A program made the position numbers and the translations under genes. A stretch of DNA of 64,000 bases, from positions 13,814,011-13,878,010 of the forward strand of contig JAVLUZ010000157.1 in NCBI GenBank assembly GCA_036768485.1. Reading direction: 5' to 3'. Position 1 is the first letter of the stretch. Every line of letters begins with the position of its first letter. This document shows positions 45,891 through 58,055 of this stretch, one piece after another. Below the pieces are notes generated by a model. The model was not told the origin of the DNA, searched no databases, and saw only the letters and a program-made list of their open reading frames with translations. This DNA comes from Mermis nigrescens (Eukaryota > Nematoda > Enoplea > Mermithida > Mermithidae).

Positions 45891-46004
45891 GAAGACCCCA
45901 ACGGCAACATATTGCATTTCCCAAATGATTGTCATCATTTGGTACCCGGTATCCGGACCCTTTAGCCGCAGGCACGAAGCTCTGGGGGTATTGGGGGTCC
46001 AGAC

Positions 46005-46274
46005 CACACCTGGGCGTGGGGGGGGGTTTGAGGGGGTATGCACCCCCCAGAAACCAAAATACCCCCCCCCAGAAATCAAAATAACCCCCCCAGAATTCAA
46101 ATTTTGAAAATTTTTTTCGTTTTTTCGCAATTTTTTGATGCCAATGGATAGTGCTTGATGAGAAACGTCGAAAAATGGTGTTTTTATTGCCATACCACCA
46201 TTTTTAAGGCCATTTTTCGACCTTCAAAAAAATCTTGCACCCCCCCCCCAGAATTTTCTTGCTGCCCACGTATG
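46005..46274 (-). mobile_element. Family A small hAT-like element with perfect 8-bp duplication
   Basis: 270 bp, starting CACACCTGGGCGTGGG and ending CTTGCTGCCCACGTATG. Both sides carry GTCCAGAC (45997-46004 and 46275-46282), an exact 8-bp target duplication. This is the cleanest and probably youngest family A copy in the window. Confidence 0.9.
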
Positions 46275-46399
46275 GTCCAGACCCCCCAAAATTCAGAAAA
46301 ATCGGAAAAATAGGACTTTCTACACGTTATTTTGTGCTATTTTTGGCTTTTTTGGGCTTAGATCCTCCAAAAATTGGTGTTGGTCCCCCAAAATAGGAC

Positions 46400-46540
46400 T
46401 ACGTGCCTCTTTAGCCGCCCTTAAGTAGGATAAATTTTCCAGAAAAGGGCGTTCAGAATGCTTAAACTGACATGCCTTACTTAGAAAACCTCCGTCCTGG
46501 GACTTTTGAACCCACTCCCAAGAAGGATAAACTTAATAGG
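46400..46540. repeat. Diverged single unit of the 181-bp repeat
   Basis: AAGTAGGATAAATTTTCCAG, GGGCGTTCAGAATGC, GACATGCCTTACTTAGAAA and TGGGACTTTTGAACCC parallel the array unit. Confidence 0.4.
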
Positions 46541-46549
46541 CAACGGGTT

Positions 46550-48630
46550 GTACATATACAGGTTGGCCCATAAAAATCGTTCACCAGACGTTACATAACG
46601 ATTTAGTTTGCACATCACTTGGATAAGTTTTTGCCAGGTACGTGGAAATTACACTATAGTTGATTTCAAGGAACATTGTGCATGAAAATCAATTTTCAAC
46701 AATAATACAGGTGGCTGCAAAATTGGTTTCCAGATATGCTACAGTAAAACCATTTTGCGTAAACAGACTATAGGTTTGGTGTAATTTAAAATTTTCAGTG
46801 CCCAATCTAATGGACAAAGCTTTTAGTGCAAATTTTAATGTAGTTTGTGATTTTCTAGTGTGATACTGGTGCAATCGATTCTGGGAGTTTTTCTACGCAT
46901 ATTTCATCAATAATTTCCGAAAAACTTCCGCGCTGCGCCCCAGATTTCCTACAAAACTGACTACTTCAACTTCAAAACACGCACTTTGAGCTCTATAAAG
47001 TTGTTCTTTTTTACTTCAACTTATGCTACACTGTATGTACATTCATGCAGCCTCATCAGTTTGTCTAAAACACTTAGACGCTAAAAAGCCAACCCGAATA
47101 CTTTACCAGACTACTTACAAAATTAATTGTTTTGTGGTTTTTTTAACGATCTTTCCGGCTGTTCAAAAACTTTTTAGTGTCGTTTGTAAGCTTGCACGAA
47201 AATCTTTTGGGCGGCACAAGAAAAATTGAGAAAATATGCTCAATTTTGCCAATGCTTTTGTTCAGTTAGGCCTGCCTTCTATTTCTATTGCTATGCTATG
47301 GTTCGATTTAGAAAAGACCAGCGTTAAAACTTTCCTGTGCAGAGTAAAGCACTTTTATAGCATTCAGCTTTCAACGTCAAGGCTTGAATATACCTAACTC
47401 TTATGGTCTTTTTCACACATAATCGGTCATAAATTTTAAAATTATCTCCGACAATAAGCTGACAGATTGCGATTATAGCAATGACCCATATGTGTGAAGA
47501 GGGATGGAGATGGGGATCCGCCACCAGTAGTCGTTCGTCTCCTCCATCTCCCTAAGCCAGACAACTTTTGACCTCCCCGATTTTTGGGAAAAATCGAATT
47601 TTTTGGCCGTACGCATTTATCTGATATATAAATTGTTGTAAACCTCGGCTTACTATCGATGAAAATTTATAAAGTTTAGGCACGAAGTTATGCGAAACAG
47701 ACTCTAGCTGTCACTTGAATGAAACTGAACTGGGCGTAAAAATATCCATCTACATATTTGTAAAAGATTATATTCCGTAGTATGGATGCGATTCGTGCCA
47801 GCCTGGAAATTTTTTTCGGTTGTGTTTGTCTAGACGTGAAGATTGCTGGAAAGAATTTTGCGCTTCTTACTAAGTCATCTTTGAATATATAGACCGCGAA
47901 GTCAAATTTTAAACGGAATAATTAAAAAATTTCCGACGCTTTGCGCCATTTTGGTGAATATTTATGCTGCTAAGCTTTACATAAAGGTGATATATGTATG
48001 ATTTCAGAGATGTATTTTAGTAATGACATTGATTGTAATTTGTGATTCGTGTGATCGATGCTTGAGAGCATTGTTGAAAATGTTTGAAATTGTTTATGAG
48101 GACTTGTAGTGGGTTCAAAAATATATTAAAATTTTGATATATTCGACTAATTCTAGACGCAGCGCATTTTTTAGTGTAATTCTAAAAAAAATCGGTGCTC
48201 ATCTAGTGTAATCTGAACTTGCGTCTGGGTTTGAATCCTAGCCTTCCTGCGTGATCTCATATTACTAATCATACAGTATGCTTTTTAACAAAATTTGCAA
48301 TCGAAGATATTTATTAGCACATTGTTTAAACCCCAAAGTAGGTAAGCGCCCTATTGTGCAGAAAAAATTTATATCGTCAAAACAGGAAGCAAATTATGAG
48401 GGGACCAATAAAACTTTCGGCGTTCAACAGCATAATGGTAGGGTGTAAACAAAGTATGTTAGAGCCTGTACCGTGGGCAACTGGCCAAAATTTTTTACGG
48501 CTTAGAAGGTTATTTATCAATGAAATGCTTGTTTTAAAGCTATTTGTTCATATATCCTAAGTTATGATCTGTTACATTAAGGTGTAGCCTTTTTCTAGCT
48601 AACCCTGTATTTGTTTGCAATAACAAAATA
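46550..48630. other. Stretch with no gene recognised
   Basis: Begins with ACAGGTTGGCCCATAAAAA (46558), which resembles a mariner terminal repeat, but no matching second end was found. A partial family C copy lies at 47500-47610 and a decayed F-type word (CCGACGCTTTGCGCC) near 47934. No exon supported. Confidence 0.35.
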
Positions 48631-48639
48631 TGTTCACCA

Positions 48640-48820
48640 TAGTAGCTCGTTTCCGGGCCTCTGAATATGCAGAAGAGTAGGAAAAATTTTGCCGTAAACG
48701 AGGTTGGGGTTTCGTCCGGATGCCTCGTCCCCATTCCGGGGCTTCGAATCCAGTCCTGCGGGGAGAAAGCCCTGCGGAACACTCGGTTCCGTTTCGGTGG
48801 ATTCAACTTCTCCCATCCTT
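48640..48820. repeat. Solo unit of the 181-bp repeat
   Basis: CTCGTTTCCGGGCCTCTGAA, GGAAAAATTTTGCCGTAAAC, GAGGTTGGGGTTTCGTCCGG, CCCATTCCGGGGCTTCGAA and GAAAGCCCTGCGGAAC follow the array unit order. It lies about 3 kb from the array. Confidence 0.6.
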
Positions 48821-48829
48821 CCCCTCAGT

Positions 48830-50090
48830 GTTCATATGCCTAAATTTATTTGCACTAACATGCAGCGACCGCTTTGTCTTTGAAGCAGACGTCAACTTTT
48901 AGCGGCTTCGTGTCTCGCAGACTCGCCAAACCAATATTCTGCATTTAACGCGCTTAGCAGAAGCAGAGGAATTTCAATTTACAAGGAGGAAAAATATAGC
49001 GCTCAATATGCGTAAATAGTTAAGATAACCCTACCAAAAATACCAAATTAAACGAAAATGGCCAAAACCGTATCTTGAATCATTCTTCCTAAACGAGTGC
49101 TTTGCCAATATCAATTGCTACTGTCGACGACATCCTGATCTCTATTTATTCAATGACATCTTCTTCATATGACAGTTTAAGTGAATGTGACCAGATAGCT
49201 ATAGAAACAACAGCAATTTATGTCGAAATATTGATTACAAGTGAATTTGACTGACAAATATCTGTAACACCGAGACATTCGTGAAATGCAATAGCGCCGT
49301 TGGAGGATTAGCCCACATCACAAGGACTGAAATTTCCTGAGTTCAAAACGAAGTTCTACTTGCCATCTAGTTTGGATATCAAAAAATCTTGAGAAACTGA
49401 AAATTTGCGAAAATGGAGCAATTTTGAATAATTTGTGAAACGCGGACTTTATGATGCGGAGAATCCGAATTCTTTGCCGTCTTGTACTTAGCGAAGCACG
49501 GTCTACCACTCCTGCCCCCCTCCCCTCGCTCGTCGGCCTGACGAGACTAGGCGAAACTGAAAATGACATTTATTTAGAATGAGCTTCGATCATCATTTAG
49601 CAGACACATTTTTTTATAGAACGCATTGATATGTACGTGAATACAAGGCCAGTCTCATGCCAATTCTTCGGGGCTCCAACCCACACACGATTTCTGTGTA
49701 TAAGGCACTGCTGGTCGGAAATTTAGGCAAACGGAAACTTTCTTTAAAAAATCTCAACACCCCGTAATTTGTCAAATAGGAACCTTAAATGCCAAAATCT
49801 ATGGTTGGAAATAAAAGTTATCATAACGAAATATTTTTGTACCGTTCTGGGAAAAGTTATTCATCAACGTCTAGCACAAAGATCTCGACGCAGGATTGAT
49901 GTAATCACTGGTGTATGCGTGAGCCTTGCTTCTTCAGACTGTCGGCAGCAGTCTGCTAAAATCTTATGGCGTATTAACGATGGATGTGCCATGCCATTTT
50001 TCACTTTAATATTCATTATATTTTATCTATTGGGCATTAGGTTACAAATGCGATTTATCCCCATAGAAATCAGTAGTTATCTGTATTTAA
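48830..50090. other. Stretch with no gene recognised
   Basis: Unique DNA. Open stretches of up to 128 codons (for example ending 50155 on the plus strand) lack splice or family support. Confidence 0.3.
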
Positions 50091-50094
50091 ACAT

Positions 50095-50990
50095 TGGTCT
50101 GCGGGATTTAAGAGAGTCTAAATTCGCTGAGAATCGGGCAGACCGCCAAAATTGAACCTTCGGCAATGTTTTTGGGATCTCAGCCAGTTTTGCACTCACC
50201 CAGACTTCCCAGAATATGGCTGTGCCTATATGAGCACTCTCATTTACTATGGACAAACCCGTTATGGTCAGTTTGCTCAGAATACATATCAGACTTGCAC
50301 ACGTGTTAGGGTTGAAGGATAAATGAGTAACTAATTCGATGAGGAGAAAGTAATGCTGTATCAAGACCGAGTAAGCTGCAGCTATTACTCCCAAAGCGGG
50401 CTGACTCTTTTACATGTGCAGCAACCAAGTTCTAGGGTGTCCGATGCCGCAAAACAAACAAAACATAGTACCAAAAAATTTATCGTAAGGATCGATTTAG
50501 GCGGGGTGGAGTTAAGATTCTCGTGGGATCCTCTAACCATATGCGAGTGAGGAGGGCTGGGTGCCTAGACCTCCCAGAATGGCAAAATGGGAAAATATCT
50601 TGAGAAAATGAGGCAAAATGAGAGGAGAAAATGGATGAAAAATGAAAAGTTTCCTATCAAAAGCTGTTTTAAAATTGATCAGAAACTATGTTATACGGCA
50701 GTAGTATGCAATTTTAGCGCATACCAGCCCTTTGAGGTACGCTTGGCCCGAAATAGCTCAATTCTTGACCCTTCTCCCCAGGCTAGACGCGCTTTCCCTG
50801 GGATCGGCCCCATGCTGTGCATTTATGGTCCTGACCACACATGGGCGTGTGGGGTGTAGGGGGTTTGATGATCAGCCCCAGATGTTGAAACTCCTCAGAT
50901 TACTGTAGACCCCAGAATTCTATTCTAAGTAACATTGTTTGGCAATTTTACCCATCCTGACCTACAGGATTTTCTCGCTGCCCACGGATG
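50095..50990. repeat. Family E, B and D elements
   Basis: 50095-50235 is E-type and 50545-50825 is a minus-strand B copy (GAGGCAAAATGAGAGG, AAAATTGATCAGAAACTATG). 50836-50990 is a family D element from CACACATGGGCGTG to CGCTGCCCACGGATG, flanked by GTCCTGAC and GTCCCGAT (6 of 8). Confidence 0.65.
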
Positions 50991-51049
50991 GTCCCGATCT
51001 TCCCCCGGAAAACCCCACCGCCATGAACCAGCCACGCTGTGCAATATAC

Positions 51050-51327
51050 TTATATCAGTTTTGTGACAACTGCGTAACGCACTGATTAAACGCCGCACTA
51101 TCCGGACGGAATAACGACTTCTCCAAGTTTGACCGAAATTGACTATCGTATCATTTTTGAAGTACGAAATCATTTCATCGCCATCAACGTGGATAGATTT
51201 TGTCATACCGGGCTTTAGCGTAACTTGTATTCTGCTTATAGCATCATTGCGCTGTGGATGGCAGGCCAGCGGAAGGTCAAAAGTTATATCTTCGCCCAAT
51301 TGATTAGTAACTTCTCTCGTTACGCAA
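51050..51327 (-). CDS. Putative exon of an unknown protein
   Basis: A long open frame on the minus strand with coding-like composition. It starts after a pyrimidine-rich TTTTCCATCTTATATATTAG acceptor and reads CVTREVTNQLGEDITFDLP, then ACHPQRNDAISRIQVTLKPG, then KSIHVDGDEMISYFKNDTIV and FGQTWRSRYSVRIV. The alternating polar/hydrophobic pattern suggests beta strands. Upstream in the same frame is a hydrophobic stretch that is more likely intron. The 3' boundary is unclear, because the frame runs into the family D element. Not recognised; no neighbouring exon found. Confidence 0.35.
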
Positions 51328-51389
51328 CTAATATATAAGATGGAAAATATTAAATATAGAATAAACAAAACACGTAGGAGTTGAGGGAG

Positions 51390-52060
51390 GTGAATACGAT
51401 CCCGTTGAGAATCCGGCAAACCACTCCCAGACAGCTCAGAATTGAATTTCCTGTTAGTTTACGGGATCTTTGCCATTTTTACACCACCCAGACTCCCAAA
51501 AATTTGGCTGCTTCCTATGTATGTGTGAATGTATGTATGCATGTATGTATGTATGCATGCGCATGACCCGAAGTTCGATCCCAACTGACTGAAAGATGAT
51601 CTATCCTTTTTCTGATTGAGGCAAGCGCTTTGACTGATCCCAGTCAATCATCCTCTCTAAACAAGATCGTCAAATAGACATTGATGCATAAAACGTTAGA
51701 CGATAATAAGGATCAAAAGATATCGGTCTCCTAATGAGAGCTTGAACGAGGTTGAGGGCAGGCAGACATGCAGCTGAGGGTTTAGCGGGTCCACAACCCC
51801 CAGAATGGAAAAACGAAAAATTTCCTGGGAACGTTAGGCAAAATGCAGACTAAAAATAATATGAAAATAGAAAAATTATCCCCAGAGGTCTTAAGTGACA
51901 GTGACGAGCAGCTGTGTGATTACACAGTTTTGCGACTATTATAGCACTCAGACCCGTTTTGAGGTCACATTCGGTCCAAAAACAGCTAATTTTCGACCTC
52001 TCTTAAGACGGGCTGATTCCCTCCTGACCCAGATCGGCCATGCTGAGCCTCTAGGGTTGT
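51390..52060. repeat. Family E copy, ATGT microsatellite and family B copy
   Basis: 51390-51520 is E-type. 51515-51565 is an imperfect TATG/CATG repeat (GTATGTATGCATGTATG). 51765-52060 is a minus-strand B copy (GAAAAATTTCCTGGGAACG, TTTTGAGGTCACATTCGG). Confidence 0.6.
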
Positions 52061-52654
52061 AGGTACTAAAGGATAGATGCACGCCGTACGACCTACTGTC
52101 ATGGGAGGAGAGTGAGTCGCGCTGAGGTGTCAGCCTGAGTTTTTATCCTACTAAATGGCATCAAGATAGTAGTACAAAACTGCTGACTTCTCAAAGTACG
52201 TCTGATCCTCAGAGGTAGACTTTTATCCATGGGAAGCATATGGCCTCGTCAAATTCTCTGATCAAGGTGCGTTTGTTAGAGAGCCAATATCGCCGTAATT
52301 ATGGTGAAAAACAGTCAGTACGCAACTCTGCATCGTCCAGGAGTAAAAAGCAGATTTTTAAGATATGTTTTCGTTTCTATTTGCATAGGTTTCTTTGAAA
52401 ATGGGAATACTCGACATGCATTTTCATCATTCTACATTTCAAAATACAAGAAAAAACTATTTTAGTAGGAAATATAGAGTACTGTCAATGCTGCAATATG
52501 ATTGGCTCCTTGGAAGTTCAAACATGAAAACGAAAGAGTGTTGAGAAAAATTGATTATGTAGTGTCAAAACAGTACAAACGTCAATATTTTAAATTACTG
52601 TCATTAATCACTAGCACAAGCAGTCTTGAAGATAGATTCACAGCATGGCTGGAT

Positions 52655-52835
52655 GGATCAGTAATAATTGGTCACTGTAGACCATTTGGAAATCGCTGGG
52701 GGATTCTACTTTGGGTCCAGCTTTTTTTGGTCAAAATGTCCTCAGAAACCGGTAAAATGTGATAATCGCGCAACAAACTATCCTAATTCACCACTTTTTA
52801 GTCAATTTTAAGCGCTTTTAACTTAGTCAGAAACT
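52655..52835 (+). repeat. Partial family B repeat
   Basis: TTTTTTTGGTCAAAATGTCC, AGAAACCGGTAAAATG, TTTTTAGTCAATTTTAAGCG. The right part is lost. Confidence 0.5.
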
Positions 52836-52839
52836 CAAT

Positions 52840-54390
52840 TACAATGAATCAAACTCAAGATTTTAAGCAGACAAACAACTGGAAAATGGAGAAAAATAAT
52901 CAAATCAGCATATATAAGCTCGACTATATTCAATTATTATTTTTAATTTTGTAATTAAATGTTCAAAGGATAACATTTATTGTTAACTTTAATATAAATA
53001 CCACTATGAATGGACCGGGTGCACGGACTTGGACACAACCCAACGATTTTTCAAGAGATGGACCCGAAATTTTTTGTTGTCAAATACCCGGAATTTCATT
53101 GCCAGACTCGTATCCACCATTTTAGAAATTTTGGAATCGGTTTACTCTAACCAGGCTCGTATTCATAAGGGCGGCTCCCCGAAAATGAGAATAATTTTGA
53201 AGCACACAAGAGACACGCCCAAAGGGAAAAATTAGAAATTCTCGAAGTAGGTCTAAAGCACCACTGAAACATGTTTTTAGCGTACTTTTAAGCTAGTAAA
53301 CTAAAAATTCTCCAGTGCTTGGCGCCGGTTATCGTTAATCTATAGTTTTCGTCTTCTAGCCCACCCAAAACAGCTCAAATTTAGACATGTAGAACATGTC
53401 AATTCATTTCTGTATTGTTTTACTTTGTAAATCACACAGATTAACTACAAAGACAAAAAGACGAAGTTAGGGAATGATTCGTCGATTAAATGATGAGATA
53501 TCAGTTGTGTAGATTGTTTGACATACATTTGTGTAATATACATAAGTATGGGATAGAGTAAAAATTTTTGAATTTTTTTCCATAAATTTTTCTTCACCAC
53601 TGCATAGCATAGAGCTCGTTGAGATACGCTCAAAAATGCTTTTATTTTGGCCCGTCTCTAAGGGTTCTCGAGACATCTGTCCTCAAAATTTTCGCAATCC
53701 CCGAGATAAAATCCTGGATATGGGCCTGCCTCTAACTATCTTAAACGGAATAAAACAAAAGGTTTTCGCAAAATCTTTCTTTACCTCGCCATGGCCGCCT
53801 CCAGCACCATGTGATCCATTTTGTTTCGCTGGAAATAACCTGCGCGTCATCTGCGGCTACGTCAGCCCTTACACTCTACAACGAGTCAGGTTGCCGTTCA
53901 ACGTAAAAAGCAGAATTTATAAATTTATGACTATCGTCCACACGGAAGAGCATTAAACTGGACAGTCTACGAGACGCATGCATACATGCGCAGCGCACTG
54001 CATAGCGTGGGAAATTTGGGGCGGTGAGGGAGTGGGTGGGCCAAACCAAAAAAATCGTTTACAGTGCCCAATTCAAGCAAAAGGATAGAAACACGTCAAA
54101 AACATCATTTTGCTATTTTACCAACCAACAGTCTTTGCTTAAACTTAATAGCATTTTAGAATGAATTTTCAATTCATAACGCAAATTAACGCAATTAATG
54201 GATAATGGTTAGCAGCCTTGCAAAACTGGATAGTCAAAATTCGGCACCCTACATGCGAATTTGCTTGAGTTTCATTCTACAGTCTTTTTTGAAAAACAAT
54301 TATTTCTCAGCGGGTAAAAATTACACGAGAGTTTAAGACTATTATGTTTAAATTCTAACACCAGAATATATAATGATAAACGAAATATGC
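52840..54390. other. Stretch with no gene recognised
   Basis: AT-rich with modest GC islands near 53030-53240 and 53640-53960. Their open frames have no recognisable domains and no splice context. A GGCGCCGG word at about 53321 may be an F remnant. Confidence 0.3.
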
Positions 54391-54394
54391 ATAA

Positions 54395-55010
54395 AAAACA
54401 CTAATTGGATTTAGAATTTACGCTTTGACGGATAAAAACAGACTTTTTAGCAACATACGAAAGGTGTTCTTTCACACATTGAACACATTTCTGTACTGTC
54501 AAACCAATGAACTATGTTGAGCACACAGACACATAATAACTCGTTGTTCTACATCAATAGCTTATTCAAATTTTGTTCCTTTTGAAGCTGAATCTCAATT
54601 TCCTTAAGACGTGGAAGCCAGATTACGCTAATATCAAATACTGAGCTATTCAAAGCAGTCCCTAAATTGCTTTATGAAACAAAGGTCATATGACCCAGCG
54701 CATTGTCATGAAAAAAAACAAATTTGTTCAAGATTACTCGGCGCTTCTCACGGATTGTGTCTCTCAATTGGGTCAAAAGTCAAATTTTAGACAGCATTGC
54801 TTATATCTTCATGAGGTAAAATATCAATCAGCAAGGTATACCTAGCATCCCAGAACAGGCTGAGCATCACTTTTTCAGCGGATTGGATAATTTTAGTCCC
54901 GATGGAAATTCACTCAGACCCCGTTCTACCCACTGCATCTATCGCTGAATTATCCATGGATTAAGGCAATAAACCCATGTCTCATTCCCAGCAACTAGAC
55001 GCGCCATAAA
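54395..55010 (-). pseudogene. Decayed mariner-type transposase
   Basis: Read on the minus strand across several stops and frameshifts it gives MARLVAGNETWVYCLNP (54950-55006), a QWVERGLSEFPSG region, then FFHDNALGHMTF (about 54684-54716), which corresponds to the HHDNAPAH catalytic block of mariners. WLPRLKEIEI and a C-terminal KCVQCVKEHLSYVAKKSVF follow. It is a clear fossil of a Tc1/mariner DDE-D transposase with no chance of a full-length product. Ends and target duplication were not located. Confidence 0.75.
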
Positions 55011-55142
55011 ATTTAAAACTGAAAAAATAATCCAGATTGAATGAAGCCCAAATTTGCTTTTAAGCATTTGTCAAAAATGGAGGATCCGAAAGGCGAGAAA
55101 AGACATTGGAAGGGTCTGATTTTTCAGTCAAACGGATATGAC

Positions 55143-55299
55143 CACACATAAACGTGCAGAGGTTTACCCCCCTCCGCATAACTTGAAAAACCCCCGCACA
55201 TTACTGTAGTGTAGACCCCCGCAGGATTCTATTTTTGGTACCATTTTGTAGCAATTCTACGAAATCAGACGCTCACCCAGAATTTTCTTGCTGCCCATG
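55143..55299 (-). mobile_element. Family D small hAT-like element with perfect 8-bp duplication
   Basis: 157 bp from CACACATAAACGTG to TTGCTGCCCATG. GATATGAC occurs exactly on both sides (55135-55142 and 55300-55307). It carries the family core CATTACTGTAG...GACCCCCGCAGGATTC. It lies just upstream of the surviving part of the mariner transposase, so it may have landed in that older element. Confidence 0.88.
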
Positions 55300-55951
55300 G
55301 ATATGACTGGTATCAATGTCAAGCCCAAGGCAATCTCTCTTATCAGCTGAGAAATTGAATTGCTAAAATTTAATGTAAATATCATCAAAAAAGGGATTAC
55401 TCAATTCGGCGCAATTCTTGTGAATTTTGACCTTTTCTTATAACATGTCGAATAAATCACTGCTTAATTTGCTAATTTTTTCACCTCCTATACAGACAAA
55501 GATTTCAGCAAAATACATTGTATCAAAAAGCAGTCAACAGTACAAAAAATGTACCTATGCCTTTGTTGAACACCCTTCGTGTTGCGTCACAGTCGGTTTG
55601 ACCGAAAGTCAAATAAACCGTGACTTAGTGCTGGCAATTAAACTTTTTGAAATTGCTTGACAAACTAATTAAAAATTTTGAACATATTAAAACTATGTAG
55701 TGACGGGTTACAATTTTTGAAATATACTTAAAAAAACTAATTAAAATTTTTAACATATTAAAAACTACGCAATCAAAAAAAACTTTACTGAACACGCCAG
55801 CCAACGAAAAAGCCTAAAATAAGGTACATGTAACAAAGACATTATTGCCTTTCTTTACCAAAATTTAAGTCGAGTGTCTTTTAATTTTCACTTAAATTAG
55901 TTCCAACACCGAAATTTTGTGAAATGTTAAGAATATGGTTAATGCAAAGAT

Positions 55952-56257
55952 GTGGATTACTTAATGCTGTATTTTCTCCGTAACAGAAAACTGACTAATT
56001 CAAAAAACCTTCCTCGACTGCTGGAACCGAATCCTAATTTCTATATCAATTCAAATAAATTTGCTGTATTTCAAAAGTTTACGAAAACAAATCAATATCG
56101 AGCAGGTAAATGGGCTAAGATTATGCAGGATGATATAAATACGTATTGCATTATATGTCGAAAGACGGCCGTTTCCAAAAAGGACTCAAAACAATCAAAA
56201 AAGAGCAAAAAATCTAACTCCACACGACAACCTCGGCCAGTATTGCAGTTAAGCTAA
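55952..56257 (+). CDS. Putative exon or ORF, unknown protein
   Basis: Open frame with a coding-like middle: LPRLLEPNPNFYINSNKFAV, FQKFTKTNQYRAGKWAKIMQ, DDINTYCIICRKTAVSK. A Ser/Lys-rich tail and stop at 56257 follow. The C-I-I-C pair could be half of a zinc site. The start is uncertain. It may be a fragment of a mobile-element protein. I do not recognise a family. Confidence 0.25.
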   Translation: MDYLMLYFLRNRKLTNSKNLPRLLEPNPNFYINSNKFAVFQKFTKTNQYRAGKWAKIMQDDINTYCIICRKTAVSKKDSKQSKKSKKSNSTRQPRPVLQLS

Positions 56258-56259
56258 TT

Positions 56260-57875
56260 TCATCCAGATTACGATAATAGTCATTTCAAGAATTGGCCTT
56301 AAGTAGTTCTTGAGAAGCAGAACCAAATGTTATTACATAAATTTCCAAATATACATCATCTTGGGGTATGGATTAAGGCATTCGCCTTAGTAGATTTTTT
56401 AGAATTGTATGTTATTCACAACGCTAGAAAACAGCATTGTTGGCTTGACCCATCGTTTTTCAACACAAAAAAGCGCTTTATATAAATTTTTGAGGCTGCT
56501 TCCCAGGGAACACCTCATTTCATGCGTTTCTAGCGATCTTTAAGTTATAAAGCCTCGTTATATTCTTATTCATTTTATCATCTTTTTTCTTTTGGCGCGT
56601 AAGTAACAATCTTTTTTGCCCAAAAGGAGAACTTTTGAAAAGAAATTAGGGCCTTCCCTTATTCTCATGCCTTATATGTACGTGTACATTTGATTATCAC
56701 GTCATCAATCGTGTTATTCCTTTAGGCGGCCTCCCTGAAATCCGCTTCTATTGGACTATCCGTAGAAGTGTATGCCCTTGTTCAGTTTTTCATTATGATT
56801 TAGCTCACGAGAGCCAATACTAAGGGCGTTTGTATGTACAGGTGCTCAAACAATAACCCCGTGTGATAGAAAGTACTTATTACAAGAAGCTTTCGATCAA
56901 AACGCTATAATTATATATAAAGTGGAAAAATTTTATCACTACTGGGTATACCCAATCGTATTGTTCAAATTATTGTGCAGGACAGCTACAAATGCGAAAT
57001 GGTGATAAGCTCAATCGTCGCGTGTTTTATAGTAAACTCATTTTTCGGCGAAATTATAGCGAATGGTAAAGGCTAATTTGATCCTAATTTGGTTTAAGGA
57101 CTTAGTCGAATTATGTATTTTCTGTGCAATTTTTCGCCTTTTTCGTTTAGTTCTGTAAAGAAGAAGCGGCGCTGTCAAAGCAGAAATGTATTTACAGTTT
57201 TTCACAGAGCATGGTTGCGGGCTCTGTAGTGCAATGAGGGACGCTTTTTGCCGATTCAGTAGAATTAGCTTTTAAGGAAATTCCTCGTTTTTCTTTTATT
57301 TAAAATGTTATGCACTACACGACTTCACGTAATTATTACTTATTTTGCAGAGCGTTAAAAAGCAGAAAAATATATCGAATACACTTTGTTTTACTATGCC
57401 GTTCGATTACCAGCTAGAAACAAGAGCTTCCTCTTGAATTCGAGGATTTTCATTGATAAATTATACCTACATAGTTTTAATAACTACTGTGCAGGTAAAG
57501 ATAAATAACAGAAAAATTAACGATTTGAATAAAAGGAAAAAATAAGAATAAAAAATACTAAAGAAGAAGTTATGGTAAGAATAATGAAATCATAATTTGG
57601 CAGCAATTGCGGAAATCTCAGTCTGCAAAACTTTTAAAAGTACGAAAAGTGCCAGAAGATTGATGTTAGAAGCAAAAATATCATTGTTCGACGCTTTTTA
57701 TCGAGCTCTAATCATTGACATTGGAGAATCGCAAAATTCTTAAATGCAAAAAACACATAAAGGAATTAACGTTACAATCAGATAACAATAAAAAAGATGC
57801 GAGTAATAAAATGTATATCGAATTTCAGTGGATTTTACTACAAAAAATTCATTGATTAGATAATTGTTTTTTTAG
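56260..57875. other. Stretch with no gene recognised
   Basis: The upstream exon(s) of the ubiquitin-like gene should be here or further left. I searched for the GKxLxDxxTLxDY pattern and saw no clear match. Composition is AT-rich. Confidence 0.35.
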
Positions 57876-58055
57876 ATAACAAAACTGAAGGCAATGAGCT
57901 AAGATTATCGAAGAATCTTTCGATAAAAGTGCGGACAATAGAAGACAAATGGCTTAAAATAGAGGTGTCGCCGTTGGAAAGCATTGCAGACGTGAAGTTA
58001 AAAATTCAGCAGATAACTGGAGTAGAGCGCAAAGACCTATTTTTGACTTTTCAAA
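57876..58055 (+). CDS. Ubiquitin-like gene exon A
   Basis: 180 nt after TTTTTTTAG, ending CAA A at GTGAGT. Starts with the last part of one unit and reads through SIKVRTIEDKWLKI to DLFLTFQ of the next. Confidence 0.78.

Noticed and set aside
45828..46193. 121-codon minus-strand open frame
   Set aside because: It spans a family A element; similar frames recur in other copies and are broken differently.
46558..46900. ACAGGTTGGCCCATAAAAA as a mariner end
   Set aside because: The word resembles a mariner terminal repeat, but I found no inverted partner, no target TA pair of suitable spacing and no transposase frame.
53636..53956. 106-codon open frame with PPPAPCDPFCF
   Set aside because: No domain, no repeat-independent support and no upstream promoter or splice evidence.
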